Shown: positions 1-12,898 of the stretch, piece after piece
Layout: every line of letters begins with the position of its first letter
Numbering within the stretch: the first letter of the stretch is position 1
Assembly (NCBI GenBank): GCA_001662425.1
Contig: BDDC01000211.1
Location: 22,825 to 86,824, forward strand
Length of the DNA: 64,000 bases
DNA from: Chlamydomonas sphaeroides
Lineage: Eukaryota > Chlorophyta > Chlorophyceae > Chlamydomonadales > Chlamydomonadaceae
Direction of reading: 5' to 3'
Notes under the pieces: generated by a model
Databases searched by the model: none
Told to the model about the DNA's origin: nothing
What the model saw: only the letters and a program-made list of their open reading frames with translations
Translations under genes and position numbers: made by a program

Positions 1-2131
1 CTCGCTAGCCATGCTGACAGAAATTTATCTAGTGACAAGGTTCCATGGTTCGCTTGAATAACCTGGCGCGTCACTCGCGAACACGTGGAGGGACAGCTGC
101 AATTTTCGTCGCCTTTGCGATTGTGCCTACATAGTGTAGCTACGCAATGAGCTCTGGTCAATGTCCGCTACGAGGCCTTTGTGGCTTTGGCAAGCGAACA
201 GTGACACGCGGTACCCGACTTTCACCCGTCGTGCGCCGTCCAGTCACCTCCAACCCAAGCTCCGAAATGACAGGCCGCTGGGTTGTACAGGCGCGTGGAT
301 AGTATGGGAACGGCTTATTTTACCCCCGACGATCTCAGTTTCGTCTGGTCAGGGTGTCCTCTGTTTTGGGCGAGCCATGCACCCATTTACGGGTTTATGA
401 TAAACTAGAACGAAGTCACAAAAGGAGGGTTCGCAGGGCCGCAGGTTCAGGGGCTTCGTTGATTGGTTGTTTACCCATGCGCAGCTGGGGAGGTTTCATC
501 GGACAGAGCAGCTGGCAGGAGCGGGCTAGCCAGGCAGGGCCAGGCACAGCAGCGGGCCAGCCAGCGGTGCAGGCAAGCAGGGAAAGGCCTCAGTCCGGTA
601 GGGTCCGGTGTCGTAAAGCTTCCCTCAGCGGTAGCCAGTGGCGCAGCTAGGGTAGGGCTTGGTGATTGCGGCAGCAGGGACCCATTAGTGCACGTGCGGA
701 AAAAAGGATTTGGTGGTTAAAGGTGCCAGCGTGCTTGTAAGCTGCTGACAGCATGTCGTCAAAGTAGCTGCAGCATCGCCAGCCGCGCTTGCGCCAGGGT
801 CGCACGACCTCACGCATAAGCTTAGTGAAAGCCCAATAAGCCGTAGCTAGGCCGAAAGGAAGCTGGATGGGTGAAAACGTAGAATTTTCCTCGCCAGCTG
901 AAGCCGGGACAGTGCTGTAAGGCCCGTCCTCCTGTCTCCTGCGTGCTCCTGCTGTCCTTGCCCCGCTTCCTGCCGGCCGGCTCGTCACCCCGGCCCTTTC
1001 GGGGTCTCAGCGGAGCGGAGATGACAGCTAGCAGGGAGCAAGGTAGGGCGGCGGCAGCGGGGCGTTAAGGGGGCGTGGGTGGGCGAGGCGAAGTGCCGCG
1101 GCAGGTGTCGCCGTGCTGAGCAGTAGCGCCGCCAGCCCCTGCAGGAGGGGGCGGCAGAGGGTCACAGGCGCGCCATCCCGGCCATTCCGGCCACGGGGCC
1201 GTGGAGCGACCCGGCAGCAAGACCCAGCAGCCAGATAGAGCGAGCGACCCGCTGGCCCGTGCGACCCGCCGGACGGTGTGACCCCGGCCCGTGCGACCCA
1301 GTCGGGCCCGACGCGACCTGGCCAGTGCGGGCGGCCCGTGCGACTCAGTGCGACCCGACTCGGTGCGAAAACGAAATTCGTCACGCGCATGGCTACCTGC
1401 GTCAGGCCGCATCCAATGCAAGCCGTGGAGGCACTGCAGATGTGCAGCTATGCTCGGAGTCTCATCTCATTTCATCGTAGCTACGCCGTGTCACGCGTGA
1501 AGATAGTGAAGAATCACGCGGCAGTTTACGCAGCGCAGGCTTGCACGTTGCTTCGTGCTGCTTGAAGAGGCCAGCGGCGGGCTTGCTTTGGCCATCGGGG
1601 GGGTGCGCACCCAGGCACGCCTCTCCGCAGATTTATCTTGTGCTTTGGTCGAACGGCTTCAGGCTTACATGCACGCTCCAAGCCTAGCTATCGGGAGTTC
1701 AGGACCAGCGGTCGCTCGCTCCGGTAAAGTAAGGCGCTGCGCTAGCAGCTGTGAGGGCGGCTCGTTTGTAAAGGTTCGGCAAGTTGCATCGAGTATAGTA
1801 GTTACCAGAAACATCATGCAAAGTTCCTGAAGCAGGGCGCGACTTGGAGCACGTATGCAACGCCACACCTGGCATGCGCAGAGACCTGCAGAGACAGCTT
1901 TGCATGCATGTCGGCCAATGTGGCAACGCCAGGACGCATGACGTACTGCTGATTGTTCTGCATTCATGCAATCCGCCGTGGCACGCCGTCGTACATGCCC
2001 AAACACTTTAAAGCTACAAAACGGACCGCCTATTGTCATTATCAGCGACGTCAACGCAAGCCCTCGCTCACAAGTGTTTAAGCAGGTTCAACTCTTGCTT
2101 GCCATCCCACCGCCAAGCAAATTTCGAAACC
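1..2131. other. Left-edge region without a supported gene
   Basis: No exon chain with conserved coding content is visible here. Base composition is more mixed and lower in GC than in the genes to the right. The only recognisable item is a decayed reverse transcriptase fragment on the minus strand (listed separately). The last few hundred bases must hold the promoter and 5' UTR of the secreted protein gene that starts at 2132, but I see no clear TATA element. Confidence 0.6.
747..880 (-). mobile_element. Decayed reverse transcriptase fragment of a retrotransposon (DIRS/Ty3-like)
   Basis: Reading the minus strand from about 880 down to 747 gives a stretch matching the core of retrotransposon reverse transcriptases. 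It has a finger/palm motif of the LPFGL type, then A-FTK-M--VV, a basic segment, and a YFDD box matching the catalytic YxDD aspartates. Spacing between LPFGL and YFDD (about 30 residues) is as expected for Ty3 or DIRS elements. Both flanks lose similarity at once and the frame is closed soon after, so this is a relic. I saw no LTR, integrase or recombinase nearby. The family assignment between Ty3 and DIRS is uncertain. Confidence 0.65.
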
Positions 2132-5100
2132 ATGGCCGCCCGCTCCCTTGGCGTAGCGGTGCTAGCGCTGGCCACACTGCTGTCCATGTCGGCACACGCA
2201 GAGCGCAACTTGCTCGCATCTCAGAACGTCAACATGTGCGTGAAGACGGGCTCGTTTTGTGAGCTCCACCCCGCCTATGTGACCTCTCTTGGTACGTTGG
2301 GTCCAACATGGGGTCATAAACATTATTGATCGCGCGCGGGGCCGTCCGACGTGCTGACCGCGGCGTACATGGCTTGTCGAACGGCGCGCGGCGGCTCCTG
2401 CATGCTGATGATTTTGAATTCTGTTCCAACGCAGGCTCGCCCAGCAACGATGCCCAACGCTTCCTGGCATACAACAGCGCTATGGAAGCCAAGTGCGCAG
2501 CCAAGACCTCGGAAGGGGACTGCGATGTAGGTTGCGCGTGGTCAACTCCTGCCTGCTGTCTTACGAGCTCGTAGGTTTCATATCTCGTATTATCAGATAC
2601 ATACATACGGAGGCATGTACTGTGAGCGGCAAGGCGCTCGCACGCGAGGTACAGCTAACGTGTCTCCTTGTTCCCGCCCATGCATGCGCATGTCGCGTAC
2701 AGGCACAGGATGAGTGCGTTTGGTTTGCGGGCTGCTCGTTTTACGACCTCTACATTACGAGCGCCCCGGTGGGTGTTGCGAGGCGTCGGAAGCCAGTGCG
2801 ACCGCCAGACCGTACGGGCAGAAGCATGCATGTAGGGAAACGCATGTCGCGCGCGCCGCCGGCGGGCGCCCAGCCCAGGAGAAGCCCTCCTGGCCCAGCC
2901 CAACATACACCAGCCCGGAACCGGTTTTTATTCCCCGCCCCCCGTTCATGCGCGCTGCGGTCATCGTATGATGTGCCCCCATGATCCACCGCTACACTTA
3001 CTCCCATGCATGTCTTGCCTTGCTTTCCCCGTCTGACATCGATGTTTCCCTGGCCTGCCAGGTGTTCAAGGACCGCCTCTACTGCTCCGGAAGTCGCATT
3101 GACGTGAGCATGGAGTGCTGCCTAGGAGAATAGGGTATGTGGGCGATAGGACGAAGGGAGATCGGGATGGCGGGTGAACAGGTATAAACAGCGCAGCTTG
3201 GAGCCTGCTGCGCCCGCCGCCGCGCAAATGAGATGGCGCGCTGCTGCTCCGCCTGCTGCGACCTGACCTGTGGCGTACCCCTTGGCGTCATATCTGCAGC
3301 TCTACGTCCAATGCGCTTTCAAGGCGAACCAGGTAGGTGCCGTACAAACCCTGGCGTGTGTCCGTGCGTGCACGGCAGCTAGCTGCTAGTTCAGAAATGC
3401 TTTTGGCTTCGTTGTTTTTTTGCGTGTCGCAGTTGGCCTGGCGGAGTCAAGTTGCCCCATGTGCTGTGCCTGCCATGCCCACCCCCACAGGGCGCCTGCA
3501 ACACCGACACCAACTGCATCTGGAAGACAGCTGATCAGGTAGACGCCAGGCGGAGGCTTAGGAGGCTCAATCAACTAAAATAAACAGCCTCCCTGCTGCC
3601 TGCCTGCATCGGCCGTAGCCGGCTCCGCACGCGCGTGCCCCCCTCTGCCCCTTCTATTGTAGAACCAGCGTACAAGCCATCCCTACCTGCACCTGGCCCA
3701 CTCCTGCTGCCCGCCGCGCAGCCTGCTTAGCGAACCCCGCCCATGAATGGACCCATTATATTATTCTGACATGAGTGTCTCGAGTCAACAGCCTGCTCAG
3801 CCCGCTCGGACTCTTGCCCCACCCACCCACAGCAGCACGCTTTATCCCGGGTACACCCCTCCCTCGCTCACGTACGCACCCGCTCCTGGCCGCGCGCCGC
3901 ACATACAGGTGGACGCTATGGATGAGGCCATCTTGGACTCCAACCACCCCAACTCTTTCGACATGAGGGACTACTACGAGATCTTTGGGCCCCAGGCGGA
4001 TTCGCTTGACGAGGAGGACAGGTGCATGCCCAAGTGGCTCTTCGCCCCCGACTTCATTACCGGAGTGAGTGTGCCTGCGAGCTACCGGTGTGCAAGCCGC
4101 GACGCAGCAGCCCCAGCGCTCACGCCGTCTGCCCGTCCCGCCTGTGCCACCCCACCTCTCACACTCGGCGCTTACCAGGACAAGATGTATCCCGCCTGCC
4201 TCTCACCCGCCCATGCCGCTGCCTGCCTTCCGCCCGCCGCGCCGCAGTCCGACAAGGCGGCGCTGTTCGGCACCTGCTCCCAAGCCGCCGCCTACATTGC
4301 CAGCCTGTCCAAGAGCTGCTCCGAATACAGCAACGACGCCGCGGGCTGCAAGGTGTGGCCGGGCGCGGAACCTGCACGCTGCTGCGTGGGCTACACCGGT
4401 TACACCGGTCCAACGTCCAAGTGTGCGCGGTGGTATCGAAAGATACCGGAGACAGAGACAGACAGTCGGCTGCCGCCCGTCGTCATGTCACCGTACCCCG
4501 CGGGCATAGCGGATACGCGCGCGTGCGCGTCGCATGTGCAGACCGGTCTGTTGCTGCGCGTGCCGACGTGTCCCCCGCCACGCAGGCGATGCTTGGGTGC
4601 GCCTGGTACCAGACCTTCACCAGGGACAACAAGCCGTCGGGCAACTACACGTGCGGCGACGTGGCGGACTCCACCCACGAGTACGCGCAGATGCTCGGCG
4701 GCACCAACGACCCCTGGGTAGGCGCGGGTCTCCTAATGAAGTTATGTGTCAAGTTACTAGCACAGCTAGGGCTGTGCGTCTCCCGCCCGTATAGAAATGC
4801 ATGCTCACTATCACAATGCAACCCGGCACCCGGGTAAGTGGGCGTCGGGACCAACACCACCCCACGCCAAGCGCTCGGCGTGTGTGCCCGCTGCTGTGCT
4901 GCCGCGCAGCAGCGTAGCGGGTGGGTGCGTGGCTGACAGCCGCTCGACGGCTTCATAGCCGCCTCGGCCGCCGGGGCACCCCGCTGAGCCGCGCGCACAG
5001 TGGGCCCGCCGGGCGCGTCCACTGCACGCCTCATCACGGCGCGGCGGGCATGAGGTCGTGGGCAAGGGTGCCGAGCAGCCTTCATAGCCAACTTAATACG

Positions 5101-5685
5101 CAGTCGATGCGTATCTCGACATTGTTTGTTGACATGAGCGGTTGTGGCGGACAGCAGCGGGCTGCGCGTGTCGCGTCGGGCCTCCCCAACCCCCCGTGCT
5201 GGGCCCCACGGCAGGTCCGCGCCGTGAGTGACGCCGCCGCCATGTGCGACGCCGCGTCCGACAACGCCGCGGCCTGCGCTGCCGCTGGCACCGTCACCAT
5301 CGGTGAGACGTACAGCTGGTGGCTGGGCCCAGGGGGCTGTGCGGGTCGGCAAGACCCGGCCGTGCGCTGCGGCCGCCCGCTGCGTACGGCCGCCTGCCGT
5401 TCACGATCGGGGGCCAGCCAGACCGGGCCCCCGCAGCCAATGATGCACTTCGCCGCCCGCCTCAGCCAACATCCGTACCGGCGGACCTGGCGTATTGTGG
5501 TGTTACCCACCCCGCCCTTCCTCCCCTTGCCGTGCCAACCGCCAGATACGGCCAAGTACAGCGAGTACCAAAACGCGCGCCCCAGCTACATGCCGAAGAG
5601 CGGCGCCGCCGGCATGGCCTCCGTGCCGATGATAATGCTGAGCCTTCTGGCCGCTGTCGCGTGCCTGTGGAGCTTTGTGATGTAG
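2132..5685 (+). CDS. Cys-rich secreted protein with hydrophobic C-terminal tail (possible GPI anchor), unknown function
   Basis: I do not recognise this family. Eleven exons join in phase: 2132-2291, 2435-2526, 2709-2768, 3062-3103, 3300-3332, 3491-3538, 3909-4064, 4179-4352 (or from 4248), 4586-4717, 5215-5302, 5546-5685, giving about 374 residues. The start ATG opens a classical signal peptide (MAARSLGVAVLALATLLS...AHA). The mature part has regularly spaced cysteines in most exons, often next to Trp or Tyr (for example ECVWFAGC and NTDTNCIW). The last 25 residues are hydrophobic (MIMLSLLAAVACLW) and end a few residues before the stop, after a Gly/Ala/Ser stretch. That fits a GPI-attachment signal or a single C-terminal membrane anchor. 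The protein is probably at the cell surface or in the wall. The weakest call is the 33-base exon at 3300. Confidence 0.75.
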
Positions 5686-6676
5686 AGAGCTTCAATGTGT
5701 ATGTTGTACATGTGAACATCGTTGATAATTATCGTCTTTATTGTTGAACACCAGCCCACGGCCATGCTGCACAAGGCATGTGTCGGCACGCGCACGCATA
5801 ATAACTACTGCATCAATGCGTGATGCGGAGGCCTCGGCATTCATGCGTGGGGGAAGTAACCAGGGGAGGAACCCCTGGAAGTAACTGTTGCCCGCGTGAT
5901 GCCGGTGTGTGCCCATGTATGTGTGCCCATGCAACGCACGTGTTTGGTTTGCTGTGCTGGCCTTCCACATTAAGGCTTGGTGAATAAACGTCCGATTCCG
6001 AGTGTGTGATTTCCGTCTGTCCAGTTGTGTGTTGCCTGGAAGGGCCTCGGCGCTGGCCGGCCTTGCTCCTTTGCACGAGTTGCGCGTGGCTTTATGTAAC
6101 CCTTTGCCGTTTGCCATCTGTCCTCGCAATTCTTGATGCGGCCAACGAAGGGTCGTTTGGGTCCAAGGGGCCGGACCCATAGCACCGGCTGTGCGAAGCT
6201 CGAATGGGCCATGGGCCCCAAAGGTCACGGGATTCCCCTTCCCCCCGGGGGGCCCCTTCGCTCCCCCGAAGGGTAAGTACATCGATGTTGAAGCCCGCAA
6301 GACTTTGCACGGCAACCTATCAACAATGGCCTGTTGAGTGGCATGGCTCCAAGTGCAGCTTTTGAGCATAGGATGGACACTGCGGCGGGACAGCGCCGGG
6401 AAAATTGTTCGGGTACTTCGTGTGCCAGGTGTGCCCTCGCCCTCGAACATCGTCAAGCGCTCGCCACTTGTCCGCACGCATATTTGTGCACGTAGAGAAA
6501 TGCGTGCAGCAACGGCAACTGGGTCATAGGCAGGTCATAGGCTTCGTTTCTTGCCGGTTTCAACCGGACATGAAGCGACTTGCGTACGCCCAGTACGTGA
6601 CACGCACTAACTAGCTCAAGCTCATACCAAACAACGCGGCGCCGTTTGTCGCGCAAGTCGCGACCAAATTGCCGTC
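5686..6676. other. Intergenic region between two plus-strand genes
   Basis: This kilobase has lower GC than its neighbours and no plausible exon chain. It must contain the 3' UTR of the secreted-protein gene and the promoter of the MYND gene. A 261-codon open frame on the minus strand (6477-5692) has no recognisable domain and ordinary composition for non-coding DNA, so I do not call it a gene. Confidence 0.6.
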
Positions 6677-9600
6677 ATGCCGTCTGCGACGTCTCAGCTT
6701 GTGCGCGGCATGGCCGCGTTCAACGGCCGTATTTGCAGGAACGGCTTGCTGATCCAAGCAGCGCTTTCGGAGGCCGAGGCGCTTGTCGTGCGCTTGCTCG
6801 TTCCAATCGACCACGACGAGGCCGTGCGGGTAGCCTGGCACGCAGATCGACAGCTCCAGTGAAGCGCAATTTCTAGCGTCATTGCGGGGCAGTACTCAGC
6901 GCCCACTTGGGGAGGGCACTTCGGTGTGCCCGTGCTCAGGCCCCCTGCCACGTACCGCCGCCCCGCAGCTGCTGAGCGACGCGCGCCTCCGCGTCAGCAC
7001 CATACGCCTCCTCAACATCGCCCTGCGCCACACGGATGGCGGCAGCCCCATCGCGCTCACCAGCCTCGAGCTGCTCCGCGCCGCCTTCGTCGCCACGGCG
7101 CGCCTGGACGTCCCGCCGCTGCGCGGCGCGCGCGCCGTCGCCGCCGCCGTCGCCGCGCTGCTCGCGCGCACGGACGCCGTCGCGGCGCTCAGCCGCCAGG
7201 TTGCGGCGCTGGCTGCGCAGTGCGAGACCATCTGCGCCAAGCCCGTGCCGGCGCGGCCGTCTGAGCTGGCGCTGCTGCGGGACATTGTCGACCGCGGCGC
7301 GCGGCGCATGTCGATCATCGCGCACTTCACACACGCGCTGCTGGCGCTGCTAGCCGTAGCCAAGGACGCGCCCAATCTCAAGCGTCTCGAGGGTGGGCTG
7401 CGGCGCCGCTGCACGCAGCACGACCCGCTACGGCCCTCCGCTACCCCACCGCACCCCACGCAACGCGCCACGCACACAACGCATCTTCCAAGCCGCGCGC
7501 TGCACCAGCTAGTCCCACACACCGTGTCTCCGCCAGCCGCCACCCCCGAGCCTACGTCACGGCCTCTCGCGGCCTCCCTCCATGCCCCTGCCCTCCAAGC
7601 CCCTGCCCACCCACAACCCGCACGAGCCCTGCCCCAAGCCGCCCGCTTTCCGCCACACCCCTGCTCCACCCAACCGCCCCGCCCCACCCTCCTCCGGCCC
7701 CCACTCCCCTGGCCCCAGCAGGCTACTCCGGCGGCGTGCACACCCTGCTCGACAAGACAAAGCTGCTGGACCACGCCTGCCGCGCGCTGTGGCTCCTGCA
7801 CGCCGCCGCCGCCAAGCTGTGGACACACGACGACGACGGCGCCGCCGCCGGCTCGGCCGCCGCCGAGGCCTCCGACCTGCGCAACAGCTGCCTGGGCACC
7901 TCCACTGACAGCCTGCTGCGCTGCCTAGCGGTGCTGGCCATGTGCGCCGAGGGCGGCGGCGGCGCGGCCTGGCTGGCGGCGGCGGCGCGCAAGCTGGTGT
8001 CGGGGCCGGGTATGCAGGTAGGCCGGGGCGGGCGTGACGAGATGTGTCTGATGAGGCTAGCGTACAAGGCATGGTGTCACGGCGTTGATCTCACGCATGG
8101 TACTGTTTTCTTTGCGACAAGGGCGCTGCCGCCTCGTGAAGCATCCGTAGCGCGCCATGATCCGCAGCAGCAGCTGGCCCGCAGCTGGGCGCAGCTGCTC
8201 CTCCGTGTCAGCGAGGCGCCCAGGCGCATCAGCGCACCAGCCGCACATCGACACGCCCGCTGCCACAGCCCGGCTCTGCTGCGACGCCCCCAGCAGCCAT
8301 GCGGCCCCGACACCCCTGCGTGGTCACCCCTTGCCGTGCCCCTGCGCCGCCCCCCGCAGTACTTCCTGGTGCTGCACGTCCTCTCGCAGCTGCGCTACGC
8401 CGACGGCGGCCCCTGCTACGGGTGCGCTGGCGACACACCGCCCACGCCCCCATGCCCCCGCCCGGCCTGCCCGGCCTGGATTGGCTGGTCCGCCTCCCCA
8501 TCACTCCTCCCCTCCCCGCCCTGTGCTCCTGCGCCGCAGCCTGCCACACCGGGCGCTGCTGCCCGCCATGCGATCCGAGCGGCCCTCGGCGGCCGCCGCG
8601 CTGCACGGCCCCGGCGGAGAGCTCCTCCCGCAGCCGGCCCGCGGCTCGCCGGCCGCCGCGGCCTTCGCGCAGGCAAGCCAGCCGCGTGCCGCCCCCTCTG
8701 CATTCAGCCAGCATGCCCATCCCATCGGCCCATCCCATCCCGTCCTGCCCGGAACCCCGTGTGTCGTGGCTGCTCATACTAGGCCGGTCCCTGCTGTGTT
8801 GCCTTAACACCCCACCGTACACCTGCCGCTGCATTGCCGTAACACCCTACACCTGCCGCAGTGCCCGCTGGCGTCATGGAGGTCTGGACGCAGGCGGTAG
8901 CGCCCAGGAGCGCGCCTGCCGAAGCCGGCGGCGTGCCGCCGCCGCCCGTGCCGCTGCCCGCGCTGTGCGCGCGCCTCTCGGCCGCCGCCGCCGCCACGCT
9001 CGAGGCCGGCCGCGCCTCACCCGCGGCAGCCGCCGCGGCTGCTTCTGCCGCCTGGCCGCGGCGCGGCCGGCCGTGGCCGCTGCACCGCGAGGACGCGCCG
9101 GCGGTTGCGGTGCACGCGCTGATGGTGGCGGTGGCGAGCGTGGGCGTGGACAGCTATGCGGGGAGGGTGCCGCTGTGGCGGCCGATGGTTCGCTGCGTGT
9201 GGGCGCTGCTGGCCAAGGGGCTGGCGCTGGGGCAGCTGGTGAGTGGTGCCGGTTGGGGGTGTGTTCAGAAATAAGTATAAGTATAAAAGTAGTACAAAAC
9301 CAACGCAAGGGAGAATGATGTGTGAAAGAGTCATGCGAGTGACCGCTCCACGGGGGTGTTGGGTGAGCATGTCATGGATGAATGCCCTGCGCCGGGGGCA
9401 GCTGGTGGGGCCTGCAAGCCGAGCGAGGGACGTGGCGCCGGCTAGGGGCACACGCAGGTGTGCGGTCTGCGGTCTGCACGATGCGCGCTGCCCGCGGTTT
9501 GCAGCTGGGCGACCTGATCCGCTCCCTGGACCTGGGCCTCGCTCGTACGGCCGGGGCGGCCGGAACGCGTCTTGGCCCCGACAACCCTGGCCCTCGCGGT

Positions 9601-12600
9601 GGCTGCCCGTGCAGGGCGCGGGCGGGCGGCCGCTGTGGAGCAACGGCAAGCTGCGGCAGCTGCTGCGGCCCCGGCTGGGCTCGCTGGAGCCCAGTAAGTG
9701 CCGCCGGCATGCGTGCCGTCCGCCGTGGCAGGCAGTGGGGGGGGGGGGGGGCCATGCGCCTCGCTGNNNNNNNNNNNNNNNNNNNNNNNNNNNNNNNNNN
9801 NNNNNNNNNNNNNNNNNNNNNNNNNNNNNNNNNNNNNNNNNNNNNNNNNNNNNNNNNNNNNNNNNNNNNNNNNNNNNNNNNNNNNNNNNNNNNNNNNNNN
9901 NNNNNNNNNNNNNNNNNNNNNNNNNNNNNNNNNNNNNNNNNNNNNNNNNNNNNNNNNNNNNNNNNNNNNNNNNNNNNNNNNNNNNNNNNNNNNNNNNNNN
10001 NNNNNNNNNNNNNNNNNNNNNNNNNNNNNNNNNNNNNNNNNNNNNNNNNNNNNNNNNNNNNNNNNNNNNNNNNNNNNNNNNNNNNNNNNNNNNNNNNNNN
10101 NNNNNNNNNNNNNNNNNNNNNNNNNCCTGCCGCCCTGCCGCCCTGGCGCACGCACGCGGCCAGCTAGGGCTCGGGCAGGCAGGGCGCCGCGTCTCTCGCC
10201 GGGTAACCGGGGTGTGGCGTGGAGCCCAAGCTGCCGCCCTCCGCCTGCCGCCTGCCGCGCCGCGTCGCAGAGTGGCCGCTGCCGGCGGCGCCCGACCGCC
10301 GCATCAAGGCCGCGCTCGCCGCGGACTACCCAGCCGCGCTGGAGGCGTGGTTGCGCGCCGCGCACCGCCCGCCGGTTGCCGCCGGCTCCAGCTCCGCCTC
10401 CCCTCGTCCGCTGCTGGCCGTCTCACACAGCGTGACGGCCCAGATGGCGGCCGCCGCCGCCTCCCTGGACCACATCTTTGCGTCGTACGACCTGCTTACG
10501 GGGCTGCTGGCGCTCGGGCCCACGCAGCAGGTGCGGCCGCCATCGGGGGGTGGGGGGGCGGTGTTGACCGACAACTTCGGGTAACACGCCCCGCGCAGCA
10601 CGTCCTGCGTATGGGTGATGCGTGGGTCGTGCGTAGCAAGCAAGCAAGCCGGGATGCGCTCAGGTGCACAAGTGCAGGGAACGGAGCCCAGCGCCGCATC
10701 AAAGGAACCCGATTCCCGGGCCGCCGAGCCTGCTCACTGGTGTGCAGAGTTACCACCCGTCGTCGTGGTGTGTGGGGCGATGACTGTGAAGCATCACATG
10801 CGCGTCCGTAAAGGCCCAGCCTGGAAGAGGCGACTGCACCACCCAACACCGCTCACGGGGACGACTTGCCGCATAGTCGTGCGCCCAGCCCAGCCCAACA
10901 GCGCAACGCAATCACCACCAACCTGCCCCGCTCCCGTGCCCCCATCGCACCTACCCACACCAGCCTGGCCCCGCTCCGTGCCCTGCCGGCGCCAGGTGGC
11001 CTGCCTCATGGCCACGGGCGCCAAGGTGGCTCGCCGCCTGGCGGCGCTGCTGCGACCGGGCGCCTACGACATTGCCGGCCGCGGCTGCGACCCGGGCCAG
11101 CTGCTGGCCGCTATGAACACCGCCCACACCTACAACTGCAAGCTCAACGTGCTGAGCGGCAGCGCCAGGTGGGACGCTGGTGGGGCCGCGGCTGCCGCAC
11201 CGCACCCCACACACCCCTGCGGGCTTGGCTAGCCTGCCCGGCCGCCTTGATGCGCCCGGGATCGCAACTCCCGGATGCGAGGCTGAGCGGGGCTGCCCGG
11301 CCACGCCTGGACCCCACCCAGGGATACTGCACCCTTGCTCCAACCCAGGCTTGCTCAATGCACCCCACCAGATGGCTGCAGGGCCTAATGCGGAGCGCCG
11401 CCGGGTACACCGGCCCCGCCGCCACCGCCGTCGACGTCGACTTTTCCAGCCTCGCGGGCTGGTGGCTGCCGCCCCGCCCCAGCTCCTCCAGCGTGAGGCT
11501 CACGGCCGCCGACCCCGCCGCCGCCGCCGCCGTCGCGGCCATGTTGGACCGGCAGCCGCTGTCGCCGGAGGCGCTCCGCGCAGCCGTCGCGGCCTCGGCG
11601 CCGCTGCGGCTCTTTGCCGCCACGGCCTACGCAGCCTCGCGATGGCTGCCCGCCGCCGCCGCGCTGTGCGCCTCCGTGTGCGGCGTCATGTCTTGCGCCA
11701 GCTCCGGAGGCATGGCGCCAGCCGAGGCCGAGGTTGTGTTCCGGTCGGCGGCGGCGGTGCTGACGTGGGAGCCGCTGCTGTGCGAGCTGGCGTGGCGGCG
11801 GCGGGAGGAGCGCCTGCCGTGCGGTCGCAGCTGGCGGCGGCTGCTGCTGGAGGAGGTTGACGTGTTCGGCATGCTAAAGCGCCTGGCCTGCTGCTTCGCG
11901 TGTGAGGCCGGGGGCGGGTTGCGGCGCAGGGCGCAAGGGGCATCGCGCAGGGCTGAGGGCTACACATGCCACGCGTGGTGACCATAGTGACACGTGAATG
12001 AACTCACAACGCATGGTTACTAGTAAGTAACACACAGGTGAACCTGCAGCGCATGTACGCGCGTGACCACCGGCGCGTGTCGCAGCGGCCGGTTGCGCGC
12101 ACCTCAAGCTCGCATGTCGATGGGGGCCGCTGCTGCCGCCTCCATCGGCTGACGCGCCCCGTGTCGCTCCCTCCGCCTCCGCCTCCCTTCCCTGCGCCGG
12201 CCTCACAGGCGCGCGCCCGCGCGACCGGCCCCCTGTGGGGCTGGAGATGCTGTTCGGCGTGCTGTGGAAGCTGCTGGTGCTGTTCCCGCAGGAGGGCTCC
12301 GCCATGCTGCGATCGCCCGCGGAGGCCCCACACGGCGCCCGGCCCATGTACACGGTGCTGGGCGGCCTCATCAGCCACAGCCACGAGTGCGGCGTGGCGC
12401 CGGCGGCCGCCGTCGTCAGCGTTGTGACGCGGCTGGCCTCGGGGCAGGCGCTGAGCAAGGAGGACTTGGCGCAGGTGCGGGTGGGCAACCTTGTTTTCAA
12501 GCATGCGGTACCGTTTGTGTGCATGTTACGATGGACTAAATGATGCCTATCGGCAACTTGTGTTGGTGCAGTAGTGAATGAATGTGAACCATCGGCGACC

Positions 12601-12898
12601 CTGCGTGCAGGTTATGGTGGGCATGGAGTCGGGCAACCAGGCCTGGGCGGCGCTGGCGGCGACGCTGATGCCGCCGATACTGGTGGCGGAGGCTGCGCTG
12701 GGTCTGGGGCCGCCCTGCTCGTACGCGGGGTGCATGGGTCTGGTGGGGGACAGCGAGGCGGCGGTTGTGCTGCAGCGCTGCGGCGGCAAGTGCGGCGGCG
12801 CGGCGGCGTACTGCAGCCGCGAGTGCCAGCGCGCGGACTGGGGCGCTGGCCACAAGGCGGCGTGCGGCGCGGCCAAGGCGGGCGGCGGCGGCAAGTGA
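6677..12898 (+). CDS. Large MYND-type zinc finger protein
   Basis: Exons supported by splice sites and phase: 6677-6829, 6969-7392, 7719-8017, 8360-8421, 8540 to about 8685, 8862-9238, 9505-9544, 9615-9693, then an assembly gap, 10271-10530, 10996-11168, 11372-11901, 12209-12474, 12611-12898. The body is long, alanine- and leucine-rich and helical, with no domain I can name. The last exon encodes a complete MYND finger: C-x4-C, then C-x3-C, YCSRECQ, DW, GHKAAC. MYND fingers bind proline-rich partner peptides and are greatly expanded in chlorophyte genomes, usually at the C-terminus of otherwise divergent proteins as here. Location (nucleus or cytosol) cannot be told. The gap at 9767-10125 may hide an exon. 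The donor near 8685 is weak and was chosen by phase. Confidence 0.88.
9262..9317 (+). repeat. 56-bp AT-rich dispersed element, copy 1 (intron of MYND gene)
   Basis: This AT-rich block starts 23 bases after a 5' splice site, inside GC-rich sequence. It matches 53743-53798 at 55 of 56 positions, the only difference being A versus T at position 26. It begins TGTTCAGAAATAAG and ends AAGGGAGAATG. The core repeats the word AGTATAA. No terminal inverted repeats are seen. Flanking sequence on both sides is unrelated between the two copies. Confidence 0.9.
9767..10125. other. Assembly gap (359 N)
   Basis: Unknown bases lie in the intron between the MYND-gene exons ending at 9693 and starting at 10271. 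A run of G just before the gap (about 9736-9751) probably stopped the sequencing. One small exon could be missing. Confidence 0.99.

Noticed and set aside
5692..6477. 261-codon open frame on the minus strand in the intergenic region
   Set aside because: No recognisable domain, no hydrophobic or repeat pattern, and amino acid use unlike the real exons here. Open frames of this length occur by chance in this moderately GC-rich stretch.
8672..8677. A third GC-AG donor in the MYND gene (CAG followed by GCAAGC)
   Set aside because: The next exon needs a phase-1 donor and this site would be phase 0. A GT at 8686 fits phase, so I did not count it.
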